A stretch of 64,000 bases of DNA from contig JAKSZU010000009.1 in assembly GCA_026018925.1 (NCBI GenBank), positions 70,048,949-70,112,948 of the forward strand. Reading direction: 5' to 3'. The stretch is from Tupaia tana (taxonomy: Eukaryota; Chordata; Mammalia; Scandentia; Tupaiidae). The translations under genes and the position numbers were made by a program. This document shows, in pieces, positions 10,830-24,265 of this stretch. A model generated the notes under the pieces. That model was given only the letters and a program-made list of their open reading frames with translations. It had not been told where the DNA came from and ran no database searches. Each line of letters opens with the position of its first letter. Within the stretch, counting starts at the first letter, position 1.

Positions 10830-12330
10830 CTCACTGAAAGATTTCTTAAATATGCTATTACAGTTATGTAAACTGTGCCACTGAAAGGAGATATTCTGTA
10901 TAGTGGTTAAATATATTTGACCATGAAAATATTTTTTGTTGCTATAATTAATATCTTAATAACTAGAACAACGGCAGATAATTTATATCAGTTGCTCTGA
11001 GGAAAGCAATTTTGTGAAACGTTGTTCTAAGCAAATCCTTAACATGTCTTTTATATATATTTGTATAAATAGTCTTCAACTTCCATGAATCCAACTTTCA
11101 AATATCCTGCAGGTTCATATGTAATTAATGATGTGTTTGAGTTATCAGCATATATAAGATTCAGACTTTTATATATTAGTTGTCAGCCAAAGATTTGCTC
11201 CAGTTTGGGAAGCCTTGATGTCTTTGGCTGTAGATAGTGTGGAGTTATAGGAATATTTTATTTTGAATTGCCTTAAAATATAAAATTGTTTAGGTGGTGG
11301 AAAAATTAAAGTACTCACACTAGTAAAAATGTGTAAGTATCATAAGTTCCACATAATTGGCATAAATAGGTAAATGGCATTTGGAAAAATAAGTGAGTCT
11401 TCATTATCAGTTAAATAATTTAATGAAGGAGTAACATTGTGTATAATATTGCTATGTCACTTATTATTTTGTTTGAAAACATGACATTAGTGGAGATTTT
11501 CTCATTAACTCTAGCAAATGAATTTCTTAACCCTATGATATTTAGTTCTATCAGCCCATTACCTGCTATCCAGCGTGAGAATACCAGGTCCTATAGATAC
11601 TTCCATCCTCTTCAATGAACTGCAGTCAAGTAGAATTTCATTCTCTCATGACTAGTTAGTGCATTAGGAGACATCCATTCATATATAGAGAGAATGTTTC
11701 CCTCTTGATTTGTATTCTATTCCTTGTCTGAGTTTCTGCTTCTTATTACCCTGGTTTTGTATATAACTTATCCAGTTGCCTAACCTTAACTTAAAACTGT
11801 CTATAATTAAGCTGGAATACTATTACCAATCATACACAGAACCACAAGACCTAGTGACGGACCCAGGGCCATATCTTCTATTTTTATTTTCCTCCTTCTG
11901 ATTCCATTTTTTCTTGGCTTGGATATTTACTTAGACCAACATTTGATACTTTTGATTTATTGTAATCTTTCATCTTAATGTAATGGGAATTATGAATAAT
12001 TTGGTTGTCTGTTATTTTACGCTTATCCTTAGAAAAACAGGCAAATGGGCATAGCAATGATTCCAAAATGGGAAAAGGGAGGTGAGACGTGGAGACACAT
12101 ATCTGAAACACTTGAAAGATATGGTTTTCTCCAACTACATAATTCCTACTTTCCCAGATCCAATGCACCCATAGAGGCCCTGTGCTACCCTCCCTTCACT
12201 TTTTACCCTTCATCACATGCAAATGACTGCCTATTAAGCAAGCATTACTGAGGGGAATATATTATATATCTTGATTATAAAAGAACCAAAAGTGATTGAG
12301 AACTGTAATAAAATTTAGGTTGCCTCGACA
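10830..12330. other. Unrecognised AT-rich sequence
   Basis: There is no recognised repeat or exon. A 94-codon minus frame at 11884-12168 has no recognisable domain and is probably chance. Confidence 0.5.
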
Positions 12331-12920
12331 TCCAGTTTGAATATAGATCTTTCTCATACCAGAAGGACTTAATCACCATTGACACAATTTCTAGTCTCTG
12401 TCTCCTCCCAATTACATAATGTAGGTAATCCAGCTTTCTAACCTATACAACAGCCTCCTGCTGACCATCTCCATATAGAACAACACAATACAATCTATTT
12501 GACTAGCCCTACTAACCTTCACTCTTTGCATGGACTATGTGGATGTGCCACAGTGACTACTTCTTAGTCATAGTATGAATCTAGGAAACACAGGTCTACT
12601 TGTTCTGAACCCATCAACTAGAACTCCATATAGGAAACCTGCTTGGGTAGCTTTCTGAATTCCCTTAAAGGACTTAGCCCAAAGGGGCAACACTTTCTCA
12701 TTTTTCTTTTAACTCACCAATTAAGCATGTATAACCCAGAGGTCTCCCCCTTCCCATTGGTGCTGTAAGGTGTACTGTCCTCTCAGGGACCAGTAAGTAA
12801 TACACTGATTCTTTTATTTTTGTGTTTTGTTGAATTACTTGCTCTGTCTCATGTGCTCAACACACCTAAACCTAACTCTCTTCCTAGTCAGGGCTCTCCT
12901 AGAAACTTGGTTAGCAGGAA
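12330..12920 (+). mobile_element. Possible degraded LTR or other old repeat
   Basis: This segment is less AT-rich than its surroundings. It contains LTR-like features in order: 'cccttcccattggtgctgta', 'tcctctcagggaccagtaag' and 'ttgctctgtctcatgtgctc'. These recall U3-R-U5 ends of ERV1-type LTRs, but no TG...CA termini, partner LTR or primer-binding site could be shown. It could equally be another old repeat. Confidence 0.25.
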
Positions 12921-13296
12921 TAAACTAGATACAGATCAGATAAGAGCCTCAAGACCATCTTCCAGGATAACAAAATTTTCTGACAGAGGGGCACCTGGTC
13001 ACAGTCTGACACTTAGGCATTATGCCATGAAATATTATAAAGAAATATCCAATGACAGATATACTGTAAATATCCACAACTAAATTCCCTGTAGACCCAT
13101 CAAGGAAGAACTAGTGTTTATATGCACCCTCCTAAGATAGACTTCAAGACCAAATTAGAGGAAAAAAGAACAAAACTAGTAACTATATCAGAAAGAGAAT
13201 AAAGTTTGCATTATTAAAATTCGTTTATTTAAGTCACAAATAGTACTATGGACAAGGTATGGTGAGTTATTCAAATCAATAGAATGCATCAATCCT

Positions 13297-13558
13297 GGGA
13301 CTGTAGTTGGCATAATGGCTATGTCGCTGGACTCCCATGTAGTTGACTACAGTTCAAGTCCCAGACCCGGTGGCTTAAACTCATTCCGGGTGTGTGTGTA
13401 TGCGTGTCCAAGATCTCTAGAAGAGAATGGAGGAAAAGGATAGCAGTGTGGCCATCCTTACTGGGGGGGTGATTTCTCGCTTTCTGTCTCTCTGTCTCTC
13501 TCTGTCTTTCCGGCGAGCGTACATGCCTTATAGCAAAAACCTCTCCAAAAAAAAGAAA
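13297..13558 (+). mobile_element. SINE-L, full length
   Basis: The complete copy begins gggactgtagttggcataat. The TSD agaatgcatcaatcct at 13281-13296 is repeated with one mismatch (agaatacatcaatcct) at 13559-13574. A G-run of seven replaces part of the hairpin. Confidence 0.95.
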
Positions 13559-13975
13559 AGAATACATCAATCCTTTTTTTAGAATTTGCATGCTAATTGG
13601 AAAGGTGAGATTAATACCAAATTAAATATTCATTTATCATTTTATTTAAAAATGTGGCTACAACTTTTTACATTCAACTTTTTTTTCTACTTGTGATTAA
13701 GAATACCGTATTTAAAATTTGTATTTTGTCTATATTAGTGTATTGATTGTAAATAGAAGGAAAACAAGACATGTGCTATGGTTGAGCAGATGAAATGAGG
13801 TTTTCTTATAGTGAGGACACTGTGGCAGATGAGGATACACATATTCTTGGAAGAAAGCCAGCTAATTAATGGAATTTGACCACGCAAAACTTGTTGACAG
13901 CCAAATAGAATGTAAAATGACACATTGTAGTATCTTTATTGAACTCTTTGCCCTTCCATTTCTAAATGGCATCTT

Positions 13976-14062
13976 GTTTCCTTCTTCTTTTCTTCCTTCC
14001 GTCTTTCTTTACTCCCTCCCTCCCTTCCTACTTCCCTTCCTTCATCTTCCTTTTATTTTTCC
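13976..14062. repeat. Polypyrimidine (CTTC/CCTT)n low-complexity tract
   Basis: About 85 bp are nearly all C and T on the plus strand, with irregular cttcc and ccctt units. Confidence 0.85.
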
Positions 14063-14220
14063 TTCAAATTACTGGTTTAATAAGGATCTGTTTAGTTATA
14101 GAAAAATGGTCCCAAACATCTGACTGTTGACAAAAATAATCCACAGTGTCAATTTTAGGCTTTTAAACTATTACACTAATTATTTTTTTCTAGAGCATGC
14201 ATTTGACATGCCAACTTTTA

Positions 14221-14221
<1 letters not shown>

Positions 14222-14257
<36 letters not shown>
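14222..14257. repeat. (CA)n microsatellite
   Basis: About 17-18 perfect CA units. Overlapping frames reading Thr-His repeats are artefacts. Confidence 0.97.
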
Positions 14258-14478
14258 ACTTTGTTACATTTGTGTTGAACAGACCCACACAGAACCCTTG
14301 TGTTGGGTATAATACATGTATCGCTAATTCAAAAGTGATCTCAAGTGTTACTCAAATAAATGAGATTGTCTTTACAGTTAGGGAAGAAACTACTGAACTC
14401 ATATATGAATAGAAAGAGCCATACTCACTAAGTAAGGAGGAATTATTTTGAAGACGGTTGGTAAAAGCTATATATCTT

Positions 14479-14736
14479 GGGAACCAGCAGTTAGCGTAAT
14501 GGCTATGTCGCTGGACTCCCACGTAGTCGACGGCGGTTCACGTCCCGGACCCGGTGGCTTAAAACTCACGCCGGGTGCGTGTGCGTGCGTGCCCAAGATC
14601 CCAAGAGGAGAATGGAGGAGAAGGGATTGCGGCATGACCATCCCCACTGGGGGGTGATTTCTCGCTTTCTGTCTCTATGTCTCTCTCTGTCTGGTGAGCG
14701 CTCGCGCCCTATAGCGAAAAACCTCTCCAAAAAAAA
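14479..14736 (+). mobile_element. SINE-L, full length, young-looking
   Basis: All modules are present and many CpGs are retained (cgacggcggttcacgtcccg, gagcgctcgcgcc). A perfect 16-bp TSD, aaaagctatatatctt, lies at 14463-14478 and 14737-14752. The TSD begins AAAA, as expected for cleavage by an L1-type endonuclease. Confidence 0.97.
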
Positions 14737-14789
14737 AAAGCTATATATCTTTTTTATTTCTAAGTCATAAACAGGTATAATTTTTTAAA

Positions 14790-14999
14790 TTACATGGTAA
14801 AACTAACAGGGGCATCAAAGTAAGAAGGAGATTAGGCACAGGGCAATGTGAATTAATGAATATGACAAGGACAAAAGTGAGTATAACAGTGAGCATGTTC
14901 TGAAGATACTAGGGGAGAAGATGTGGTGCAAAATTGGTCTTAGACAAGCACCTAGGTAAAGAAATAATGGGATAATATTTTTAGACTCCACTATTATGC
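14790..14999 (-). other. Possible 3' UTR part of the HNRNPC retrocopy
   Basis: The sequence directly downstream of the pseudogene stop (to the left on this strand) is non-repetitive and less AT-rich than usual. It would be the expected place for the transcript's 3' UTR. I did not match it to the HNRNPC UTR, and no poly-T is visible at the left edge. Confidence 0.35.
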
Positions 15000-15873
<874 letters not shown>

Positions 15874-15924
15874 TGTGTTTCATGATAAGATTCCTCTAAA
15901 ATTTAAATATATATATAATCTCTG

Positions 15925-16020
15925 AGGCAAGCAGGTGGCATGGTGGTTAAAACACTGGACTCCCACACGGCCTACCACAGGTTCATGTTCCAGACCTGGC
16001 AGCTTGCTTTCTCACTTTCC

Positions 16021-16053
<33 letters not shown>

Positions 16054-16090
16054 GTGAGCTCAGGTGATAATAATAATAATAATAAATTTT
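15925..16090 (+). mobile_element. SINE-S variant with AAT tail
   Basis: The head gcaagcaggtggcatggtgg, the tRNA-like region up to cctggcagcttgctttctca, then a CT block and 'gtgagctcaggtgataataa', end in (AAT)n. It differs from the standard SINE-S by its ctcgtgagctcaggtg 3' end. No clear TSD. Confidence 0.85.
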
Positions 16091-16094
16091 TAAA

Positions 16095-16930
16095 AATATC
16101 TGACTAAATATTAAAAAAAGACTTTATAGGAGGAGAGGAAGCAGAGATTCTATTCTAAATCTCCTATTCCAATGTTCTGTGTGGAGAAACCAACTCTTGC
16201 TTTAGGTCAGGGTTGTGGCCAAAACGCAGTTTTTGTATAGTCACCATGTTTACTTCTTTCTCTCTTTTATTTTCATTTTTTCTTCTTCTGTCCATGCATT
16301 TTCATTTAAAAAATGCAATCAATGGAGAAAAATTTAAAGTTCATATATTTGGTTAGTTATTCTTTGATTGGTTTATATTATCAAATGATATATTATGAAA
16401 GATGTATCAGCATTATTTTAATAACATTAACAATTTTTTTCATAAAAGCTATAAGAGATTAATATTCAAAATCTATTTGACTAAAGCCTTGTCAAAATTT
16501 TGTAAAAGGCATCAGAGAGAATTCATTTGAAAAATAATCTACCACGATGGAATGGTGACCATTTAGCTTCTTATTTATTCAAATCTCAAATTTTCCAGAT
16601 CATCAGAGAAGTGGAAATTAACTTCAGAGATTTTTAGAACAGAGATATTCAGAATATAGTTTGTGTGAGCTCTCTGAGTGTATTACATTATTGAGGGAGA
16701 AAAGTTTTCAAAAGCTTACTTGTAGTCCTGGTGGGCCTAATAAATACCATGAATTGGATATCCAAATATTCATTTAGTTATTTAATTCTATTCTTAGCTT
16801 CTAAATGGCCATATATTCATAGTTGGCATGTTTTTTACAAATTTCAACTAAACTGCATGTTGGCCATTCAAATTCTAAGGAATATTTAAAAACCATTATC
16901 ATTAAGGGATGTCATATAATATGTTGAAAT
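16095..16930. other. Unrecognised AT-rich sequence
   Basis: No repeat family, exon or regulatory site is recognised. Confidence 0.5.
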
Positions 16931-17590
16931 GCAATAACAACTAATGGATGAATAAATAAATGTTGCACATGCACACCATGGAATAGTACTTAACCATAAG
17001 AACAATAATCTTCCATCATTTGACAGAAAATGGACAGACCTAGAAGATATATGCTAAGTGAAATAAGCCAAGCTATGAAAGAAATACTATTTGGCACTGC
17101 CTGACATATACCAAGTATGCTCACTCTACAGCAAAAGCTAAAGGAGTCAATATCATAAAAGCAGAGAGAAAAACCATAGATACTACAAGATGCACATTGG
17201 AATGTGAAGTAAGTAGAGAAAATATTAACAGATACAAGAACGTATACAACCTTGATTTGATTATTACACACTGTAGCTTTAGAAAAATGACACTACTCCA
17301 ACAATCACATGTAATCAGGAATTACAATAAAATAAATGAAAAGCCTTTCATATTCAGTGAAAATGCCCTTCAACATGAAGATAAAAAGAATTTCACAGAT
17401 ATGAACCAAGCAATGCATGTATGGTACAATTAATCTCTTCCCTCTTCCCTTTCCATTTGTTGATGAACTCCAATACAGAGCATACATGTTGAGTGAATGA
17501 ATAAACTTAGGATACATGAGTGAATACTTAGCTCTGAGAGGCATAAAATTATTAAACATTTTCTTTCTCTTTTATAGACTATAAATGCTC
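16930..17590 (+). mobile_element. L1 3' end fossil, plus strand
   Basis: The plus-strand run 'gacagaaaatggacagacct ... atatgctaagtgaaataagcc' is the conserved tail of L1 ORF2. It is followed by a 3' UTR. It lies opposite to most L1s in the window and is 5'-truncated at about 16930. Confidence 0.8.
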
Positions 17591-17599
17591 TAGTAGGGA

Positions 17600-18095
17600 G
17601 AAATACCTGAGTTCATCTCTGTATTGTATATTTTCTTTTTCAGTACTATAGAAATAAATATAAAAAGCAGGAAGCTATTTAAACCATGATTCTGTGGTTT
17701 TATATGACACTATAGAATGACAGACATGATCTGCTTTTCTGATTTTTCTAGCTAAAGCTGTGTCTACATGGCTAATAGATTCAACTTTTTATTAGATTAG
17801 ACCTACCAACTAATTCACAAAATCAGCTGAACTAATCTGACCCATACTAAATTGATCAGTCATCCAGGTGCCCAATGGTCATAGTCATAGACTCAAATGC
17901 ATTTAATCCCCACTTACTCAAAAATTATGCCTTGGCTCATGTCCACTAGCCAGTACATTTCATTGAATTAATATATATATCCTGGCTGTAATAACTTCTT
18001 TCTCAGTGATCTCATTTATTAAAATTACTCACTTTTTTATGGGTTTTCCACACATTATAAGTCTGATGAGCTATGCAATTACATGCAAATAATGT
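17600..18095. other. Unrecognised sequence
   Basis: Nothing is recognised between the L1 end and the MIR-like patch. Confidence 0.5.
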
Positions 18096-18260
18096 ATTAA
18101 CTTTCAATGTTCTTCTCTGTAAAATGGGGATAATAATGACTCCTTATCAGGGTGATATAAAAGTTAGTTGAGATTATACAAATTAATAATAATAATAAAT
18201 TTGATGAATACTTATTTTACTCCAGACACTGTGGTAAGCACTATAATTGTTAGACAATTG
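18095..18260 (+). mobile_element. MIR/L2-type fossil
   Basis: 'ctctgtaaaatggggataat' followed by 'agttgagattatac' matches the 3' half of MIR in order. 'cttattttactccagacact' and 'gtggtaagcac' are L2-like. These are the oldest repeats here and they support a mammalian host. Confidence 0.65.
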
Positions 18261-18369
18261 TTATTTTCCCATTCCTATGAATACAGCAACAAATTTGAGC
18301 TTAAATACTTAGTCTCTGTGACACAATACTTGTTATGTTTTTTAAATTTTTTATTGTTATCATAATCTT

Positions 18370-19350
18370 GTTTATATTACATTGAATCACATATAACTTT
18401 GCAGTGAATTACATTTCTTTTTCCAGAAGAAATACCATTCATATCAGTCAATACAAAGACATTTAAATCCTCATCATCATCATCCAATAGCTTTTCATTT
18501 TTTTCCAGATTATTTTTATTATTATTCCAATTATTTTTTAAACATTCAATAATTACTTATTATTTTGTTTGTAAAAAGACTTTTCCCAACCTGAAATACT
18601 TCTAGTCCTGTCCAGTTGAGAATACTATACACGTCATCATCAACAGGTAATAAACTATATCTGAATACCACTAATGTCATGCCTCTATTTGTTCTCTTGC
18701 TATCCTTCTCCATACTCTCCTCTTCTCCAACCCTGTTTCACACTGTCTTATCATCGCTAACTATTTTCACTGCTTTTATGCCCTCCAATATTTTGATCTC
18801 TACCATAAAATGTGGATAGTTGATGTATATTAAGTGGATATATACAATATTTTTCTTTCATATCCTGGCTTACTTCACTCAGCAATAGATCCTCCATATC
18901 TGATCATTTTCTCTCAAATTCCAGGGTCTTTTTTTCATGGCTGAGTAGTATTCCATAGAGTGTATGTGTATGTGCCAAACTTTTTCAATCCATTCACCTG
19001 TTTGCGAGCATTTGGGTTGGTTCTGTGTCTTAGCAATCGTAAATAAAGCTGCAATAAACAATAAACATTGATGCGCAAGGGCTTTTCTGAATGAGTGTTC
19101 TCCTGTCCTTTGGGTAGATACCCAGAAGTGGGATTGCTGGAACAAATGGTAGTTCTATTTGTAGATCATTGAGGAACCTCCATATTGTTCTCCACAGAGG
19201 CTGAAACAGTTTACATTCCCACCAATAGTGTAGGATCTGCATCTCTCATATGATGTTGAGCATTTCCTCATATGCTTTTTGACTGTTCATATGTCTTCCT
19301 TAGAGAGATTTTTGTTCATATCATTTTCCCATTTTTTAATTGGGTTAATC

Positions 19351-19386
<36 letters not shown>

Positions 19387-22300
19387 CGCTTGAGTTCCCT
19401 GTGTATTCTGGTTATCAGTCCCTTTTCTGAGGCATATTTTACAAAAATATTTTCCCATTCTGAGGGTTGTCGGTTCACACTTATTACTGTGTCCTTTTCT
19501 GTGCAGAAACTTCTTAGTCTGATATAGTCCCACTTGTCTATTTTAGGCATTATTGCCTGTGCTTTGGGAGTCTTATTTAAGAAGTCTTTGCCTACTCCAA
19601 TGTCTCCCAGAATTTCTCCAGCATTTTCCACCAGTAGTTTTATAGTTTGAGGACTTAGGTTCAGATCTTTGATCCATTTTGAGTGTATTTTTGTTAATGG
19701 TGAAAGATGGGGGTTAAGTTTCATCTTTCTGCAGGTGGATATCCAGTTTTTCCACTACCATTTACTAAAGAGATTTTCCTTTTCCCAATGGATTGACTGG
19801 TATCCTTTGTCAAAAATCAGTTGGCTGTAAGCTTTGGGGGTTACTTCTGGGGTCTCTATTCTATTCCATTGGTCCACATGTCTGCTTTTGTGCCAGTACC
19901 ATGCTGTTTTGATTATCACAGCTTTATAGTAAATCTTGGAATCAGGGAGTGATAAGCCTCCCACTCCACTCTTCTTACACAGGATTGCTTTGGAAATACG
20001 AGGTCTTTTATGATTCCAGACAAATTCTATGATTGTCTTTTCTAGATCTTTGAAGAATATCTCTGGTGTTTTGGTTGGAATTGCATTAAATATGTAGATT
20101 AATTTGACTAGAATTGCCATTTTGATTATGTTAATTCTTCCAATCCAGGAACATGGGATGTCCTTCTGCTTTTTTTATGTTGCTTTCGATTTCTTTTTTA
20201 AGATTTTCATAGTTTTCTTTATAAAGGTCTTTTTTTAAAAAAAAATTAGGTTTTATCCCTAGGTATCTTATATGTTTTGTGACTACGGTGAAAAGGATTC
20301 CTTTCTTCAGCTCTACTTCGTTGAATTTGTTGTTCATATATAGAAATGTTATAGAGTTTTGGATGTTAATTTTGTATCCTGCCACTTTACTATATTCACT
20401 TATTACTTCAAGAAGTTTTTTCATTGAGACCTCTGGGTCTTCCAAGTATACCATCATGTCATCTGCAAATAAAAATATTTTCAAATCTTCTTTGCCTATT
20501 TGAATGCCTTTTATATTGTTATCTTTTCTGATTGCATTAGCTCAGACTTCCAGCACTATATTAAAAAGCAGCAGAGAAAGTGGGCAGCCTTGCCTAGTAA
20601 AAATATTATTCAGTATAATGTTAGCTGTAGGTTTTTCATAGATGGCTCTTATTGTGTTGAGAAAAGACCCTTCTATACCAATCTTACTGGAGGTCTTAAT
20701 CATGAAAGGATGTTGTATATTATCAAATGCTTTATCTGCATCAATTGAAATAATCATATGGTTTTTATCTTTCTTTCTGTTAATATGGTGTATTACATTT
20801 ATGATCTTGCATATGTTGAAATACCCTTGCATCCCTGGGATAAAGCCTACCTGGTCATGATGAATAATCTTTGTTATATGTTGTTGGATATGATTTGTGA
20901 GTATCTTGTTGAGAATTTTTGCATCTACATTCATCAACAATATTGGTCTGTAGTTTTCCTTTTTTGTCATGTCCTTATCTGTTTTGGGGATGAGGATGAT
21001 GGAGGCTTTATAAAATGAATTTGGAAGGTTTCCTTCATTCTGAATCTTTAGAAATAATTTGAGTAGGGTAGGGATTAAATTTTCCTTAACGGTTTTGTAG
21101 AATTCAGAAGTGAAGCCATCTGAACCTGGGCTTTTCTTTGCCAGGAGGTTATTTATTACTGATTCAATTTCCTGGCTTATTATGGGTCCATTCATGTTTT
21201 CTATGTCCTCCTGATTCAATCTTGGTAGATTATATGCATCCAGGAATTTGTCCATCTCCTCCAAGTTATCTTGTTTGTTGGCATATAGTCACTCACGGTA
21301 TCCTCTAATGATATTTTGTATTTCTATTATGTCTGTTGTAATGTTGCTTGTTTCATCACATATTTGATTTATCTGGTTTCTTTCTTTCTTCTTCTTTATC
21401 AGTCTAGCCAATGGTGTGTTGATTTTGTTAATCTTTTCAAAGAACCAGCTTTTGCTTTCACTTATTTTCTGTATGGTTTGTTTATGTTCGATTTCATTTA
21501 TTTTCAATTTCATTTATTTCTGCTCAAAACTTTATTATTTCTTTTTGCGTGGCACTTTTAGGTTTATTTATTTTTTGTCATTTTTCCACTTCTTTGAGGC
21601 ATGATGTTAGGGTATCTATTTGCCACCTTTCCATCGTTTTCTTATGTGCAGTAATTGCTATGAATTTCCCTCTCATGACTGCTTTTGCCATGTCCCATAG
21701 ACTAAGGAAACTTGTGTGCTCATTATCATTTGTTTCCATATTTTTTTTATTTCATACTTAATTTCTTCAGTAGTGAAGAAGTCATTCAGAAGTAGGTGGT
21801 TCAGTTTCCATGTGTTTGTGTATTTTCGAGGGTCTTTCTTAAAATTAATCTTGAATTTAATTCCATCATGGCCAGAGAAGATGCTGGATATAGTTTCTAT
21901 GTCTTTGAATCTGTAAAGGCTTAATTTGTGTCCTAACATGTGGTCAATCTTTGAAAAGGTTCCATGAAAGGGTCAGAAAACTGTATATTTTGTGGAGTTA
22001 CTGTGGAAAGTTCTATAGATATCTATCAAACCCATTCAATTTATAGTATCATTTAGGTCCTGTATCTCTCTATTTATTTTTTGCTTAGAAGATCTGTCTA
22101 AAGGAGATAATGGGGTGTTGATATCCCCAACAATTATAGTGTTGCTCCCTATCTCTCTTTTTAGCTCCAACAGTTTTTCATTCACATATTTAGGTGATCC
22201 TGAGTTGGCTGCATAGATATGTGTAAGCATTATGTCTTCTTGCTAGATTACTCCATTTACTATTATATAATGCCTTTCTTTGTCTCTTTTTACAGTCTTT

Positions 22301-22690
22301 GACATGAAGTCTATTTTGTCTGAAATCAATATTGCAACTCCAGCCCTTTTTTGATTTCCGTTTGCATGGAATATCTTTTTCCAGCCCTTCATTTTTAGTC
22401 TATGTATGTCTTTATCCATAAGGTGAGTTTCTTATAAGCAACAGATAGAGGGTTTCTGTTTTTTTATTCATTCAGCCAGTCTTGTCATGTCTCTTAATTG
22501 GAGAATTTAATCCGTTGACATTCTATGTTATTATCGATATTTCCAGACCTGTTCCTATTATTAAGTGAGCCATTGTTTTGGTTGCTTTTTCTTCTCTTAT
22601 AACTGTCCATCTGACTTTTCAGTTTTCCTAGTATAGCATCCCCTTCAGAACCTCTCGAAGAGCTGGTCCAGAGCTGGTAAATTCCCTCAG
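18370..22690 (-). mobile_element. L1 with the best-preserved ORF2 in the window
   Basis: Right to left, ORF2 starts near 22530 and includes endonuclease pieces (22036-22230 with IIVGDINTPLSPLDRS; 21673-21939). A linker follows (21289-21513 with [20 protein letters not shown]). The reverse transcriptase is at 20542-21264, with [24 protein letters not shown] and IDADKAFD. The catalytic FADDMMVYLEDP is at about 20430-20484. The C-terminal parts are at 19287-20120 and 18879-19145, with HIHSMEYYSAMKK. Breaks fall between these frames. A (TG)n expansion interrupts the C-terminus at 19353-19382. A 3' UTR spans about 18370-18860. ORF1 is missing on the 5' side. Not functional. Confidence 0.95.
19353..19382. 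repeat. (TG)n microsatellite inside L1 ORF2
   Basis: About 15 TG units lie within the ORF2 C-terminal coding region. On the L1 strand they read as a Thr-His run. Confidence 0.97.
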
Positions 22691-23000
22691 ATTTTGCTAT
22701 TCAATACACCGAGATTCTGAGAGTCCAAAGGCAAGTGGGGGAAAGAGCTAAGGATGAGCAAAGGGTCCCTGCCCTTAGGATTTGCAGCCACAGGCAGCCT
22801 AGTGTCCAGCACTCTTACTGGCTTGAACTGGTCTCAAATGGGGTGGGGAGGAGTGCAAGTTCGACTTAAAGTACCAAGAAACAAACCTGAAGTCCAGAGA
22901 CGAACAGAGGTGAGGATGAGCAACGGATCCCAGCCATTAGGGCCTGCTGCCACAGGCAGCCTGGTGTCCAGCACCGCCACTAGCTTGAACTGGTCTCGCA
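22690..23000 (-). repeat. 162-bp direct repeat at the 5' side of the L1, possibly 5' UTR
   Basis: Two copies of about 85-90 bp, starting gatgagcaa at 22753 and 22915, share 'gccacaggcagcct', 'tgtccagcac' and 'gcttgaactggtctc' with about 85 percent identity by eye. The segment is GC-richer than its surroundings. It lies where the 5' end of the minus-strand L1 would be, so a repeated L1 5' UTR unit is likely. A separate repeat is possible. Confidence 0.6.
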
Positions 23001-23086
23001 ATACATGTTATGTTAACATGTTAAGAATTCCTAATGTAAAATATCTTTGCTAAATATTTAATCATGTTATTAAGAAGGGAAATATG

Positions 23087-23215
23087 TGGGCCAGCAGGTG
23101 GCATATTGGTTAAGGCGTTGGATTCCCACATGGCCAACCTCAGTTTGATCCTGACCAAGCAGCTTGAAAAAAATGACAAATATATACAATATGTAACAAA
23201 ATAAATGCTTTTTTT
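23087..23215 (+). mobile_element. Truncated SINE, tRNA-like head only
   Basis: gggccagcaggtggcatatt and 'cagcttgaaaaaaatgac' show a tRNA-like head that passes straight into an A-rich tail, lacking the SINE-L or SINE-S body. A decayed similarity between the flanks (gaaatat) could be a TSD. Confidence 0.75.
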
Positions 23216-23389
23216 TAAAAAAAAGAACAGAAATATTAATCATATATACCTTCATTATTTATGCATCATTATTAAATTATGAACATATGCACAGATATTA
23301 GAAACATTGATACATTTGACAATTATTAACAGAGATCTATACACCTGACTTTGCAACAACCATTCTGTGTTTTATTATATCATGGTTTA

Positions 23390-23625
23390 TTTTCATTGTC
23401 TTTTGCAATTTATCAAGCACTTGACATACATTATTTAATTCCATTCTCACAGAAACATTTTTGATTAGGACAGGTGGTGTTATCCCCATGATATGAATAA
23501 ATAAATCACACTTCAAAGAGATCTTATAAATTGCCTAACCTTACAGGGATAATAAAGAAAAGAGTGAGGAATAGATCTTAGACCCTTTTGAGTCCTGATC
23601 TAGTGCTTTTGGTATTAGCAGAGGG
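23390..23625 (-). mobile_element. MIR fossil
   Basis: The order 'catacattatttaattccat', 'tctcacagaaaca', 'gttatccccatgatatgaat', 'aattgcctaaccttacaggg', 'ggaatagatcttagaccctt' matches MIR read on its reverse strand. Confidence 0.65.
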
Positions 23626-23629
23626 GACT

Positions 23630-24029
23630 CTTAGAGTAAGAATAAGCATAAAGAAAAGTATTCCTACTTTGAAGCTGGGGTTTCACAAGTCAGAGAGGAA
23701 GGCAAATTAAGGGAAGAAAGTGGAGTAGGTAGAAGTTTACAGGGTCATTAAAGTGATCCGAATATCTTAAATGTTCTATTTAAACTAAATGAACTAGATT
23801 GTAGCTGTTTCCAGTGTTTAAAAGTATATTACCAATATCAAGATGTATTTAAATAATCTTCGGTACTTCGATTCTGATAAAGGAATGTTTTAAGCTATAG
23901 TCTGTTATGCCAAACTCTAATTAGAAAGTGAGATTATATAACTTGCGCTTTCTTGTTTCTCCTACTTTGGTTACTTTGGCCTACGTAAAATAATGAGATA
24001 ATTCAATGGGTATCATCTTTTTCTTCCAT
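23630..24029. other. Unrecognised sequence
   Basis: Nothing recognised; moderately AT-rich, no open frame of note. Confidence 0.5.
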
Positions 24030-24046
24030 GAAATAAAAACAAAACT

Positions 24047-24234
24047 GGACCAGCAGTTAGTGTAATGGCTATGTCGCTGGACTCCCATGTAGTCAAAGGC
24101 AGTTCACGTCCCGGACCAGGCGGCTTAGAACTCACGCGGGGCACATGTGCGTGCATGCCTAAGATCCCAAGAGGAGAATGGAGGAGAAGGGATTGTGGCA
24201 TGGTGCATGCACCCTATAGCAAAAACCTCTCAAA

Positions 24235-24265
<31 letters not shown>

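Larger units (their letters stand above)
13575..14462. other. Unrecognised sequence with CT-rich and CA tracts
   Basis: No exon or repeat family is recognised. A C/T-rich stretch spans about 13976-14062 and a (CA)n tract lies at 14222-14257. Confidence 0.6.

Noticed and set aside
12330-12920. Complete endogenous retrovirus
   Set aside because: Only a weak LTR-like stretch was seen. No gag, pol or env-like frame, primer site or second LTR could be found.
20542-21264. Functional L1 reverse transcriptase gene
   Set aside because: The 240-codon frame has good RT motifs. However, ORF2 is split into at least seven frames, a microsatellite interrupts it and ORF1 is absent, so it is a fossil.
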